Assembly: GCA_951812645.1 (NCBI GenBank)
Contig: CATOSM010000001.1
Location: 1,715,560 to 1,779,559 of the forward strand
Source of the DNA: an uncultured Candidatus Nitrosopumilus sp.
GTDB lineage: Archaea; Thermoproteota; Nitrososphaeria; Nitrososphaerales; Nitrosopumilaceae
Length of the DNA: 64,000 nt
Direction: 5' to 3'
In this document: positions 46,936 through 55,973 of the stretch, in pieces
Numbering within the stretch: the first letter of the stretch is position 1
Layout: the number at the start of each line of letters is the position of its first letter
The notes under the pieces: model-generated
Database searches by the model: none
What the model was told of the DNA's origin: nothing
What the model saw: the letters and a program-made list of their open reading frames with translations, nothing else
Position numbers and translations under genes: made by a program

Positions 46936-47918
46936 ATGATTACTATATCTTCCAGGGCGGAAGAATAAAGCGCACTCAAAACACAATCCAAATAATATCA
47001 AAAGATGATGAAAAAAAATCAATACCTGTAATGAATATACGTGCCCTGCATGTGTTTGGCCAATGTGATTTTAACTCTGCATTGATCGTATTTTTAAATA
47101 CAAAGGGCATTGCAATACATTTTTACAACTATTACGGAAACTATGCTGGAAGCTACTATCCACGCGAAAAGATGCTCTCAGGCCTGGTTACAGTAAAGCA
47201 GGTACAACATTATTTGGATCAACAAAAGAGGATGCATCTGGCCTCGGAGTTCGTACTGGCCGCAACCCATAACATGCTTGCAAATTTACGCTATTACAAA
47301 TCAAAGAAAAAAAATGTTGAAAAGTTCATTGATAAAATACAAGCCCTGCAGCAGCACATACCAAAATGTAAGAAAATTGACGAATTAATGGGGGTTGAAG
47401 GGAATTGCAGAAGTCTGTACTATGAATCCTTTGACGTTTTTTTAAGGTCTAGCTTTAGGATGGAAAAGAGAACAAAGATGCCGCCAGAAAATATGCTCAA
47501 CTCACTGATATCTTTTGGAAACAGTATGATGTATGGCAATGTGCTAACTGAGATATATCACTCGCAGTTGGATCCTACAGTCAGCTTCTTGCATGAGCCA
47601 GGATACAGGAGGTTCTCCCTGTCTTTGGATGTCGCCGAAGTATTCAAGCCCATCATAGTTGATAAGACAATCTTTAAGGTAGTAAATGGTAAAATGTTAG
47701 ACCATGCAGGGTTTGACGATTCATTAAACGGCTGTTATTTAAATGAAAAAGGAAGAAAAATTTTTGTAAAAGAGTATGATCAAAAACTAGACAGCACCGT
47801 TTATGTGGCATCGTTGAAAAAAAATATCAGTTACAGAAGGCTTTTGAGGCTGGAGTGCCACAAGATTGTAAAGCATATCGTAGAGGATGTTCACTATGCT
47901 GGGTTTAGGCAAAAATAA
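46932..47918 (+). CDS. cas1: Cas1 spacer integrase, type I-B (system 2)
   Basis: 328 residues from the ATG in the ATGA overlap with cas4 (MNDYYIFQGGRIKRTQNTI). The catalytic Glu is in LMGVEGNCRSLYYESF; SFLHEPGYRRFSLSLDVAEV supplies the His and Asp residues. Typical I-B Cas1. It serves array 2, whose leader lies just left. Overlaps cas2 by 1 base (TAATG). Confidence 0.95.
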   Translation: MNDYYIFQGGRIKRTQNTIQIISKDDEKKSIPVMNIRALHVFGQCDFNSALIVFLNTKGIAIHFYNYYGNYAGSYYPREKMLSGLVTVKQVQHYLDQQKRMHLASEFVLAATHNMLANLRYYKSKKKNVEKFIDKIQALQQHIPKCKKIDELMGVEGNCRSLYYESFDVFLRSSFRMEKRTKMPPENMLNSLISFGNSMMYGNVLTEIYHSQLDPTVSFLHEPGYRRFSLSLDVAEVFKPIIVDKTIFKVVNGKMLDHAGFDDSLNGCYLNEKGRKIFVKEYDQKLDSTVYVASLKKNISYRRLLRLECHKIVKHIVEDVHYAGFRQK

Positions 47919-48181
47919 TGTATGTTATAATCACATACGATATCGGAGTTGAGCGAATTGACGCTGTACGCATAACAATAAAACAGTATCTCAACTGGGT
48001 TCAAAACTCTGTGTTTGAAGGCCAGATGTCCGTTTCAGATCTTGCAGAGTTAAAATCAAAGATAAATGGACTGATAGATATTGCAAAGGACTCCGTATTG
48101 GTTTTCACTGTAAATAACCCCAAATGGTTGGAAAAAAATGTCATTGGGGCATCTCGCAGCAGTACAGATAACATAATTTAA
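47918..48181 (+). CDS. cas2: Cas2 (system 2)
   Basis: 87 residues: MYVIITYDIGVERIDAVRIT is the standard Cas2 first strand with the metal-binding Asp, and SVFEGQMS the second conserved region. TAATG overlap with cas1. Different lineage from the system-1 Cas2 (which keeps YDIQDD). Confidence 0.95.
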   Translation: MYVIITYDIGVERIDAVRITIKQYLNWVQNSVFEGQMSVSDLAELKSKINGLIDIAKDSVLVFTVNNPKWLEKNVIGASRSSTDNII

Positions 48182-48220
48182 AACGTAATTTAATTGATAC
48201 CTAATGGAGATGAAGTGCAT

Positions 48221-48964
48221 ATGCGAATACTGATAACGATGAAATCTCTGCAAAATTACGAGGTAAATTTTGAGTATCATAGAAAGGTGCAGGGTTTTGT
48301 CTACTCCTTTTTGAAAAACAGCAAGTATGATAAACTCCACGACGAACAAGGCTACAAGTTTTTTTGTTTTTCAAATATCTTCAAGACAAAAAATTCTGAT
48401 TATTTCCATTTGATGGTTTCCTCTCCAGACAAAGGACTGATCGAACAAGTATATGAAAGGATTATGCCATTTATCAACGAACACATCCTAATTTCACTTG
48501 GAAGTTTGTTTAAAATTGTCAAGGTTATAAAAATACCTGAAAAGAACCTACAATACCCACTTGAACTGATCACCGAATCGCCAATTATTACCCGAATTCC
48601 CATTGAAAAATATTACGGAAAAACAAACAACACCGCACCATACAAATCCGTTTTTTGGAGGTGTGATCATCCCGTGGATTTGTTCATTGATAACATAGAA
48701 TCAAACATCGAAAAAAAATACTTGGAGTTTGCAGGCAAGTCTGTCAATAAGCAGGTCTTTGAAAGATATGAGTTCAAAAAGCAAGTCTCTACCAAAATTG
48801 AGCAGAAAGGGGCAAAGTTTACGATAATTGGCACATTGTGGAAACTAAAATTCTCACCAGATGTCCCGCATGCACTCCAAAAATTTGTCCTTGACTGCGG
48901 TCTGGGGGAGCGTAACTCCCTTGGCTTTGGCTTTGTAAATCCCATCATTAAAGACATACCTTAA
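48221..48964 (+). CDS. cas6: Cas6 CRISPR RNA endoribonuclease (system 2)
   Basis: 247 residues from ATG 48221, preceded by a GGAGATG Shine-Dalgarno-like stretch (48206-48212). MRILITMKSLQNYEVNFEYH then RKVQGFVYSFL is the classic Cas6 N terminus with a candidate catalytic His, and the C-terminal glycine-rich loop reads GLGERNSLGFGFVN. It would mature array-2 crRNAs. An upstream TTG at 48194 is in frame but less likely. Confidence 0.93.
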   Translation: MRILITMKSLQNYEVNFEYHRKVQGFVYSFLKNSKYDKLHDEQGYKFFCFSNIFKTKNSDYFHLMVSSPDKGLIEQVYERIMPFINEHILISLGSLFKIVKVIKIPEKNLQYPLELITESPIITRIPIEKYYGKTNNTAPYKSVFWRCDHPVDLFIDNIESNIEKKYLEFAGKSVNKQVFERYEFKKQVSTKIEQKGAKFTIIGTLWKLKFSPDVPHALQKFVLDCGLGERNSLGFGFVNPIIKDIP

Positions 48965-48974
48965 GATGATGTAT

Positions 48975-48985
48975 GATTTAAATTC
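48975..48985 (+). promoter_or_regulatory. TATA-like element before system-2 cas8b
   Basis: GATTTAAATTC lies 23-33 bases before ATG 49008, in a 43-base gap after cas6. It suggests a second promoter so that the effector genes can be expressed apart from the adaptation genes. Confidence 0.45.
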
Positions 48986-49007
48986 TTGTGGACTTGCACG
49001 GGTATAG

Positions 49008-50723
49008 ATGCTCCGGGAAATAACTGCATTTGTTGACAAATACAATGAAAAATCTTCTGGCAGCAGATCTTCTGGCAAGTCAGCTGAAAAATTAATCATA
49101 ATTAACACAAAGAAAGAAAACGGTCTGCCTGTATATGACAGGATTGATGTGTTGGATAATGAGGATAAAGTCAAAGCTTGGGTAAAAGGCAACAAACATT
49201 ATGGGAAAATAATCAGAGATATGAAAGAGTATTTACCAGCAGCAACAAAACCAGAGTCCAACAAAGCCCTAGGTAGTACTAAGGGATTGCTTACATATAC
49301 TTTTTTTGTATTCAAATTATCTAAAAAGAATCTTGCAGATTTGGCAAAGAAAATAGAAAAAACAAAATTTCAAAATAATCCTGATCAATTAAATGACACC
49401 TTTCAGGCTATTTACCGTAGTGCCGAATCTGCCTTAGTTAAAAAAACTGAAAACAAGTATGATTATTTGGGTTTTTATGTTTTGATATGTGTTGACAAGG
49501 ATACGTTTGAACGTTGGCATAAAATAGCATCTGATTATATTAAACAAAAAATCTCAGTTGGAAATGAAAATCTGACTGTTAAAGGTGGTACATGTTTTGT
49601 ATGCAGTAAGGAAAATGTAGATGTATATTCACCTCCCTTTTTTACAGCCTATGATGACTCTAAAATCTTCTTAAAGCATAAAACTATGCATGAAAAAAAG
49701 GGCATACCTGCTTACACCTGTACTGACTGTGGAAAAAAGTCATCTGAATTTAAAAAAATCCTTTGTGACCATAAGATGAAAATCTTCCCACTATTTGTAG
49801 ACCCAGATAAGCAATATGACGAGATACAGTTTTTGTCTGACAATTTAGAGGAGGACCAAAACAAGTTTAGCCTGATGTTCGAGCAGCTAGTTGAGCGCTC
49901 TGAAAAAAATCTCTTTGATTTTTATCTTGTTGTGATATCTAATGATTACTTTTTCTTTGATTATATTACAGGATATGACTGGAATGTGGGGACCTTTACT
50001 GAGTATTCTGGCAAACAACCATATCCAATTACTAGGCATGGCTTAGAATCTAAAATTGCATCTGTACTTGTTGGCAAGAAACAAATTCCATATTTTGATA
50101 AATCACTTAAAGGCATGGATAATCAGGAGAAAACATTGATTTTCTCTCTTAGGCAGAAGATCTTTGACTTTGTATATAGAAACCAAAACAATCTTACCAG
50201 TCAGGATCTGCAAACACTTGCTTTATTTAGAATAGAAAAATCAATCAGAACTGATACAAAACCTAATTTAGAAACTTTTAATTTGTTCTATAATCAGTCA
50301 TTGTTATTGAAAAATGCAAACTCTGAGGATGATTTTTTAAACAATATAAAGGAGGTAAAAGAAAAATTCCTCTCCAATAAGGACGAAAACTTTGATATTG
50401 TTAGTGATAAAGTATGGGCGTATTTTGCAGGGCAAATTGCGTTTTATTTGATCAGCTTGTCAAAAACAAATGATAAAAAATTCGGTCTTTTGGAGCCCTT
50501 TACAAACAAGTCTACAACTGATTTAGTAAAAAAGACAATTGAGCAACTCTTTGAGCAGTACAGACATGACATCAGTCTTGATAACAGACGTTTTAAAAAA
50601 CTTGTAACACCTATTTTTTTATATTCTCCTCATCTATCCTTTATAGACTTAAAAATATATTTTTACGCAGGTGCATGTGATGACGATAATGTTATTTACC
50701 ACAAAGAAAAAGGTACTGCATAA
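49008..50723 (+). CDS. cas8b: Cas8b large subunit (system 2)
   Basis: 571 residues. A zinc-finger-like insertion carries C196-x2-C199 and C238-x2-C241 (TCFVCSKENV and YTCTDCGKKS), typical of Cas8b/Csh1. The N terminus MLREITAFVDKYNEKSSG and position before cas7 agree. It recognises the PAM in Cascade. Unlike the system-1 large subunit, it retains both CxxC pairs. Confidence 0.92.
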   Translation: MLREITAFVDKYNEKSSGSRSSGKSAEKLIIINTKKENGLPVYDRIDVLDNEDKVKAWVKGNKHYGKIIRDMKEYLPAATKPESNKALGSTKGLLTYTFFVFKLSKKNLADLAKKIEKTKFQNNPDQLNDTFQAIYRSAESALVKKTENKYDYLGFYVLICVDKDTFERWHKIASDYIKQKISVGNENLTVKGGTCFVCSKENVDVYSPPFFTAYDDSKIFLKHKTMHEKKGIPAYTCTDCGKKSSEFKKILCDHKMKIFPLFVDPDKQYDEIQFLSDNLEEDQNKFSLMFEQLVERSEKNLFDFYLVVISNDYFFFDYITGYDWNVGTFTEYSGKQPYPITRHGLESKIASVLVGKKQIPYFDKSLKGMDNQEKTLIFSLRQKIFDFVYRNQNNLTSQDLQTLALFRIEKSIRTDTKPNLETFNLFYNQSLLLKNANSEDDFLNNIKEVKEKFLSNKDENFDIVSDKVWAYFAGQIAFYLISLSKTNDKKFGLLEPFTNKSTTDLVKKTIEQLFEQYRHDISLDNRRFKKLVTPIFLYSPHLSFIDLKIYFYAGACDDDNVIYHKEKGTA

Positions 50724-50728
50724 AAGAA

Positions 50729-51703
50729 ATGGCTGAAAAACTTTTTAAAAAATTTGCACAGGGGCTTTTAATTGTTAAAGCCAGCAACAGTTCCTTTAAC
50801 AGTGATTTTTCTGGACTGCCACGCAGGTTACCTGACAATAACGGAACCATTTATGCTACTGACAAGGCATTAAAGTACTGTATACGAAATTATCTAAATC
50901 ATCAGGGTGAAACAGTTTTTGTCTGGAGACGGTACAAGAAAGAAGATTTGAGCCCATGTTCCTTGGAACAAAATTATAAAGAGGTTTTTGGCAGTGAACA
51001 CTCTGACGCAAAAAAAGAAACTATTAAACAATTATTGTCTGCTCTAGATGTTAGATTGTTTGGGGCTACATTTTCTGTAAAAAATAGTAATATTTCACTT
51101 ACTGGTACGACTCAAATCTCTTATGGTATTAACAAATTTGATGATAATTTATTTTTCAACTCCCAAATACTTTCACCATACGCAAATTCTGCCAAGCCTG
51201 ATTCCAAACAACAAACTCTGGGTAATGAGACAAAGACAATGGAGGCTCATTACACATATGACTTTGTAATAAATCCTAACAACCTATCTGGTGTTTTACC
51301 TCCTGGTGATAGTAACACAAGCAATCTATTATTGCAAGAATCTGATGTAGAGTTGTTTAAAAAGGCCATGTGCCACGGCGTCAGTAATACGTTATCTGCC
51401 TCAAAGATAGGCTCTGATTCTGAACTGCTCTTGTTTGTTGAGATGAATTCCACTGAAAATAACGGCTTGGTTGAGTCACATATCTTGCCCATGATGAAAG
51501 ACCATGTCAAAATAAGCAAAAATGAAAATAAAACGGTAATTGATTTGAAGGAACTGTTTGATGCATTTGATAAAAATTATACAAAACTGATTTCATCTGT
51601 AGAGATATACTATGATGACGACAATACAGAGCTGGTAGGTATTGATAAATTCCCAATCAAAAAAAGACACATAGTCACACTAGATGAAATCAAAAGTAAA
51701 TAA
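50729..51703 (+). CDS. cas7: Cas7 Cascade backbone (system 2)
   Basis: 324 residues. Cas7 of a different I-B group from system 1: it lacks the NPNGDP start and instead has FNSDFSGLPRRLPDNNGTIY then ATDKALKYCIRNYL, DVRLFGATFSVKNSNISLTG, and a long variable region before the C-terminal strands KRHIVTLDEIKSK. It coats the spacer part of the crRNA. It follows cas8b by 5 bases. Confidence 0.9.
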   Translation: MAEKLFKKFAQGLLIVKASNSSFNSDFSGLPRRLPDNNGTIYATDKALKYCIRNYLNHQGETVFVWRRYKKEDLSPCSLEQNYKEVFGSEHSDAKKETIKQLLSALDVRLFGATFSVKNSNISLTGTTQISYGINKFDDNLFFNSQILSPYANSAKPDSKQQTLGNETKTMEAHYTYDFVINPNNLSGVLPPGDSNTSNLLLQESDVELFKKAMCHGVSNTLSASKIGSDSELLLFVEMNSTENNGLVESHILPMMKDHVKISKNENKTVIDLKELFDAFDKNYTKLISSVEIYYDDDNTELVGIDKFPIKKRHIVTLDEIKSK

Positions 51704-51710
51704 GCAAAAG

Positions 51711-52536
51711 ATGTGATTCTGCTCTGGCAAATCTTGTTTCCTTTGAGGTATACTCTGATTTTGGGTTTTTTAAAAAACCTGATGTCAACAAGATAGGCCT
51801 GACATATAATCTTCCACCCAAGCCTGGGATACTTGGCATGCTTGGCGCCATCTTGGGAATGGATGGGATAAACAAGCAGTATGAAACAAAATCCATGACA
51901 AAAGACAACGATGCAAAACAAGAAATTTTTCCCGAGTATTATAAGCTAAACAAAGATTTTCTAATTGGAATAACACCAATAGGCAGTTTCCCATTTAACA
52001 AAATAATAAACACATACAACAGCCGCAATAGTTACTTTTACACTGAAAAACATGATAGTGTCCTAATAGATGAACAAATACTGCTAAGGCCCAGATACAG
52101 GATATATGTCCATGATCAAGGCTCTGGTTCTTTGATAGATGAGCTTGCAAACCGGCTAATATCAAAAAACCCTGTTTTCATGCCGTATCTGGGAAAAAAT
52201 GAGTTTATTGCATCTTTTGATAATGTACAAACATTTGACAATGTTACCAAAACAGATGATGCCAAAAGCACATCATCTGCATTTCTAACAACAAAAGACA
52301 ATTCTGATCAAATAACAAACACTGACCACAAGAGATCTTTTAGAGATACCTCACATGCTGTTGTTGGCCTTCCAACAGGGTTCAAGTTTGTTGAAAGATA
52401 TCCAATTGGTTATACCAAGAGCATGCACTATAATCTTCAGACAATATACATGGCAAAAGAGGTTGACAAATCTATGATGGATTTGAAATCTGGCAAACTA
52501 GTCAAAGTTGATAGTGATGTAGTTTACCTTTTTTGA
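51711..52536 (+). CDS. cas5: Cas5 Cascade subunit (system 2), start codon disturbed
   Basis: The Cas5 frame reads LVSFEVYSDFGFFKKPDVNK then NLPPKPGILGMLGAILGMDG and runs to the stop at 52534-52536. No ATG, GTG or TTG in this frame precedes the conserved N terminus; the first in-frame ATG is 51838, inside the glycine-rich helix. An ATG at 51711 is directly followed by TGA in its own frame, but removing one T (51714) would give MDSALANLVSFEVYSDFGF, a normal Cas5 start. Either a non-standard start (ATA or CTG), a frameshift, or a sequencing error or mutation. Coordinates assume the 51711 start. Confidence 0.8.
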
Positions 52537-52543
52537 TGGAATT

Positions 52544-55072
52544 ATGAAAAAATACGATGAGATTCTGAAACCCTGTTACATTGATAGAATCTTTGCACAC
52601 ACATCAAACGGTAAACCGCCAGAGACTCTGATTACGCATTCTGAAAATACGCTCCGATATTGCGATTTATTGATTGAAAAACTACATCTGGATAAAAACC
52701 TGAATACTTTACTGTCTGTTCTTGAAATGCCCATACATGACACCATTGAGTTGATTCGCCACATTGTCTATTACCATGATCTTGGCAAAGTCAACCCTGT
52801 TTTTCAAAAAGAAAAAATGAAAAATAATCTAGAAATAACAGCTGATAATCTAGACTCCAATCACTCCTTTTACGGTAAGATATTGTTTGATAACTTGTTT
52901 TTTGATAAATGGGAAGATAATGACTTGTTCTTTTTATTGTCGCAAACAATAGATCGTCATCATACACCGCTGAAGGATATTGATTTTCTGTATGGAAAGA
53001 TGATGGACAATGAGAATAATATTGCAAAACAATTAGGTGACTTGGATAAGATTTCCAACCAACTGTTTAATGACTGCCATCCTCTCCCACCTGTTGATAA
53101 TTGGTGTAATAAATATAATTTTAAAAATGAGCAAAGCAGAGATATTAGAAAAATATTTGATACTGATGAAAAGCAAGAGGCATTGTTTTATCTCTACAAA
53201 ATGGTTTACTCTTTGCTTGTCACAAGTGATTATTATGCGACTGTTGAACACATGCAGGGATTAACATACATGGATAAAATCTCAACACTAAACAAAGAAC
53301 TAATTGAGAGATGCAAGAATAGTTTCTTTAACCATTCTTTCAACAAAAAACTCCAGAATTTAAATTATAACACAGTCAAAAAATCAAATCTTTCTGAAAT
53401 TAATGATTTAGACAAATTAAGAACAAGAATCCTTGTAGAGTCAAATGACAGGCTAAAAAAGCATATATCCAATTCTGAGAACAGAGTGTTCTATCTAAAC
53501 GTCCCTACTGGCGGAGGCAAGACAAACATTTCCCTTCAACTCGTTATTACTTTGCTGCAATCAAAGCCAGATATTAATAGGGTATTCTACGTATTTCCCT
53601 TTATCTCACTTATTGAGCAGAACTATTCTGTAGTACAAGATACACTGGGATTGTCTGATGATCTATCTCCAATATACTCTTCATCCAAATGGAATGTCAA
53701 ATCTAACGACAAAGAAGAACAATTGCAATACGTGTTAGACAACGAGTTTTTTAACCATCCTTTTGTCGTAATGAGCAACGTCAATTTCTTTAACACGTTT
53801 ATAAAATCAAGCAAGTCTGTAAACTATCGTCTTGTCAATCTGGCAAACTCTATTGTCGTTTTAGATGAGATCCAAAGTCTTAGTGACAAAAAATGGGAGT
53901 TATTCAATGATGTCATAAGATTTGCCTCAAAATACCTCAACATCTATTTTGTCATTATGAGCGCAACTTTGCCCAAACTAGATGCGCTGTCTGACGGTAC
54001 AAAGTCAGACTTTGCCTTGAATCTAATTGAAAATCCTGACGATTACTTTGAACATGATAAATTTAAGAATAGGGTGTCAATTACATACAGGCCTGATATT
54101 ACAAGCTTGACAGAATTACAATCGACTCTAAAAACAGAACTCTCAAACACAAGTCCTGACCAAAAACTTGAGAAAATTTTGGTTGTGGTTAACACCGTCA
54201 GGGCCTCTTTGGAGTTGTATAAAATGATAAAATCTGACGAAATTATCCAAAAGATGGGATTTGATGTATGTCTTTTAAACTCTACGATTCTGTCGCATAG
54301 AAGACAAGAGATCATTGACAAATTAAAAACTGATTCAAAAACAATTCTGGTTTCTACCCAGAGTGTTGAGGCAGGTATGGATATTGATTGTGACCTTGGT
54401 ATTAGGGATTTTGCGATATTTGACTCTGTTGAACAAATTGCAGGGCGTATCAACAGAAATTCCAACCCAGAAAAGGAATCATCCAAACTGATTGTTACTC
54501 ATTTGAAGGAACAGGATAAGGCATCAGCAGATACGGTTTATGGGGGTTCGTACAGATGGATGACGACGATGTCTGAATTTGATGAAAGTTCCGTTAGCAG
54601 TTTTTTTAAAAAAAGGGATTTTAATAGTTTTTACAGCAAAGTACTTCAACAAATAAAGGATCGTAGCGGTAATATGATACGAAAATCTACACATATTAAA
54701 AATGGAATAAGACACATGGATTTTGAAGAGTTAAACAAAATAGATGTAATTGATCAGGATGATTCTGTATCTGTAATGGTTGATGTTTTGATTCCCCGTA
54801 AAGAGTTTACTGAACAAGAGTTGGGGGCTATTCAGTGCAAAGAACCAAGTATCTCAGGGAGATATGTATGGGAGAAATACAATGAGTTTGCTGCAAACTT
54901 TAAGCACGGACATGTCGAAAAAAAGATCAACACAAAGATTTGGAGCAGCCTGATATCAAAGTTTACAATCAATATTTCTAAAAATGTGTCTCTATGTAAC
55001 GTTGAGGGCATACCTTTATTGGAAGAACAATATTATTCATATGAAGAAGGGTTTGATAAGAGTGTCATTTAG
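52544..55072 (+). CDS. cas3: Cas3 helicase-nuclease (system 2)
   Basis: 842 residues. HD domain: H32 in THSENT, H78-D79 in YYHDLGKVNPVF, NHSFYG, and DRHHTPLKD. Helicase: PTGGGKT (321-327), DEIQ (441-444), SATLP (473-477), QSVEAGMDIDCD and IAGRINRNS. Starts 7 bases after cas5. Last gene of the operon. All nuclease and helicase residues look intact. Confidence 0.94.
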   Translation: MKKYDEILKPCYIDRIFAHTSNGKPPETLITHSENTLRYCDLLIEKLHLDKNLNTLLSVLEMPIHDTIELIRHIVYYHDLGKVNPVFQKEKMKNNLEITADNLDSNHSFYGKILFDNLFFDKWEDNDLFFLLSQTIDRHHTPLKDIDFLYGKMMDNENNIAKQLGDLDKISNQLFNDCHPLPPVDNWCNKYNFKNEQSRDIRKIFDTDEKQEALFYLYKMVYSLLVTSDYYATVEHMQGLTYMDKISTLNKELIERCKNSFFNHSFNKKLQNLNYNTVKKSNLSEINDLDKLRTRILVESNDRLKKHISNSENRVFYLNVPTGGGKTNISLQLVITLLQSKPDINRVFYVFPFISLIEQNYSVVQDTLGLSDDLSPIYSSSKWNVKSNDKEEQLQYVLDNEFFNHPFVVMSNVNFFNTFIKSSKSVNYRLVNLANSIVVLDEIQSLSDKKWELFNDVIRFASKYLNIYFVIMSATLPKLDALSDGTKSDFALNLIENPDDYFEHDKFKNRVSITYRPDITSLTELQSTLKTELSNTSPDQKLEKILVVVNTVRASLELYKMIKSDEIIQKMGFDVCLLNSTILSHRRQEIIDKLKTDSKTILVSTQSVEAGMDIDCDLGIRDFAIFDSVEQIAGRINRNSNPEKESSKLIVTHLKEQDKASADTVYGGSYRWMTTMSEFDESSVSSFFKKRDFNSFYSKVLQQIKDRSGNMIRKSTHIKNGIRHMDFEELNKIDVIDQDDSVSVMVDVLIPRKEFTEQELGAIQCKEPSISGRYVWEKYNEFAANFKHGHVEKKINTKIWSSLISKFTINISKNVSLCNVEGIPLLEEQYYSYEEGFDKSVI

Positions 55073-55147
55073 AATGTGTGTATGCCTAAGATGACATATG
55101 AAAAGTCATATCATACATCTGTGTTAGTCCGTATTTAATTGGCCTAA

Positions 55148-55261
55148 TCAACCTATGTTTTTCCTTGCTAACTCTGATGTTCCACTTGGATTTTTCTTTG
55201 CATGTTTTCCTAGAAATGTGCCACATGTGGTTTCCTTAAGATCTAGATGCGCATCAACCAA
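55148..55261 (-). CDS. possible small protein or gene remnant
   Basis: From a TTG at 55261 the frame reads MVDAHLDLKETTCGTFLGKH then AKKNPSGTSELARKNIG and stops at 55148. The same frame is open further upstream (VWKKR before it) but has no ATG or GTG start. The residue pattern looks like genuine coding sequence, so this is either a short gene with an unusual start or the tail of a decayed gene. Family not recognised. The rest of the 457-base gap after cas3 holds only the eS17 promoter. Confidence 0.4.
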   Translation of the reverse strand: MVDAHLDLKETTCGTFLGKHAKKNPSGTSELARKNIG

Positions 55262-55499
55262 TCGTTTTTTCCAAACGGTTATTTTATTTTGCCCTTGCGT
55301 ACCGCATTAACTCTTGTTTCATACAGAAAATATCCTGCCAATCATGATGGCCAAAACTGACCAAGTTAATTACTGCCCAGATAACAGTATAAACAGTGAT
55401 CTTGTTCATAAACAAACCCAGTAATTTATTTTAAAACTGTGCTTAATTAGTAATCTATGTCAGAGTATGTGATTTGACAGATATTTAGCACTGTATAGG

Positions 55500-55508
55500 T
55501 ATAAAATA
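55500..55508 (+). promoter_or_regulatory. TATA box of the eS17 gene
   Basis: TATAAAATA lies 22-30 bases before the GTG at 55530, matching an archaeal TATA box for a leaderless transcript. Confidence 0.6.
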
Positions 55509-55529
55509 CCCCATTCATTTAGACGACCA

Positions 55530-55940
55530 GTGGATAGAATAAAGCGACTCTCATATAAAGTTCTAGGGGATCATAAATCTAAATTTGGCGAAGACTTTGC
55601 TGATAACAAAAAAGCGTTAGATCAAATCTCTATCGTTCGTTTTAAAGGATTGAAAAATGAAATTGCCGGATATATTACCAAATTTATCAAAAAAGAAATT
55701 CGTGAAGAAAAAGCCAAACAGGCAAGAATCGAAGCGTCAAAATCCGAGCAACAAATTGAGGCGCCATCCAAAGTAGGATTGGCTGAAGAAGCAACTGAAA
55801 CTGCCGAGACTGCCAACGTTGCCGAGACTGCCAACGTTGCCGAGACTGCCAACGTTGCCGAGACTGCCAACGTTGCCGAGACTGCCGATGGGGCAACTCC
55901 TAAGGAAGAATCTTCCGAGACTGAAGAAAAAGCTGAATGA
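55530..55940 (+). CDS. rps17e: small ribosomal subunit protein eS17, with acidic repeat tail
   Basis: 136 residues from a GTG start. The first 62 residues, MDRIKRLSYKVLGDHKSKFG and FADNKKALDQISIVRFKGLK then NEIAGYITKFIKK, match archaeal eS17 (usually about 60-65 residues). The remaining 70 form a Glu/Ala-rich tail with a tandem AETANV repeat. eS17 binds the 30S subunit; the tail is an addition, probably disordered. Confidence 0.9.
   Translation: MDRIKRLSYKVLGDHKSKFGEDFADNKKALDQISIVRFKGLKNEIAGYITKFIKKEIREEKAKQARIEASKSEQQIEAPSKVGLAEEATETAETANVAETANVAETANVAETANVAETADGATPKEESSETEEKAE
55803..55888 (+). repeat. 18-bp tandem repeat in the eS17 tail
   Basis: Four perfect copies of GCCGAGACTGCCAACGTT (55803-55874) followed by a partial fifth. 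Each unit encodes six residues (AETANV). Being in phase, unit loss or gain would change tail length without breaking the frame. Confidence 0.92.
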
Positions 55941-55973
55941 CAAATTAAATATTGTTTCTTCATTTTAGGCTAG

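Noticed and set aside
46296-49007. A second crRNA-like regulator for system 2
   Set aside because: I looked for the array-2 handle outside the array near the system-2 promoters and found no convincing degenerate repeat with a seed match.
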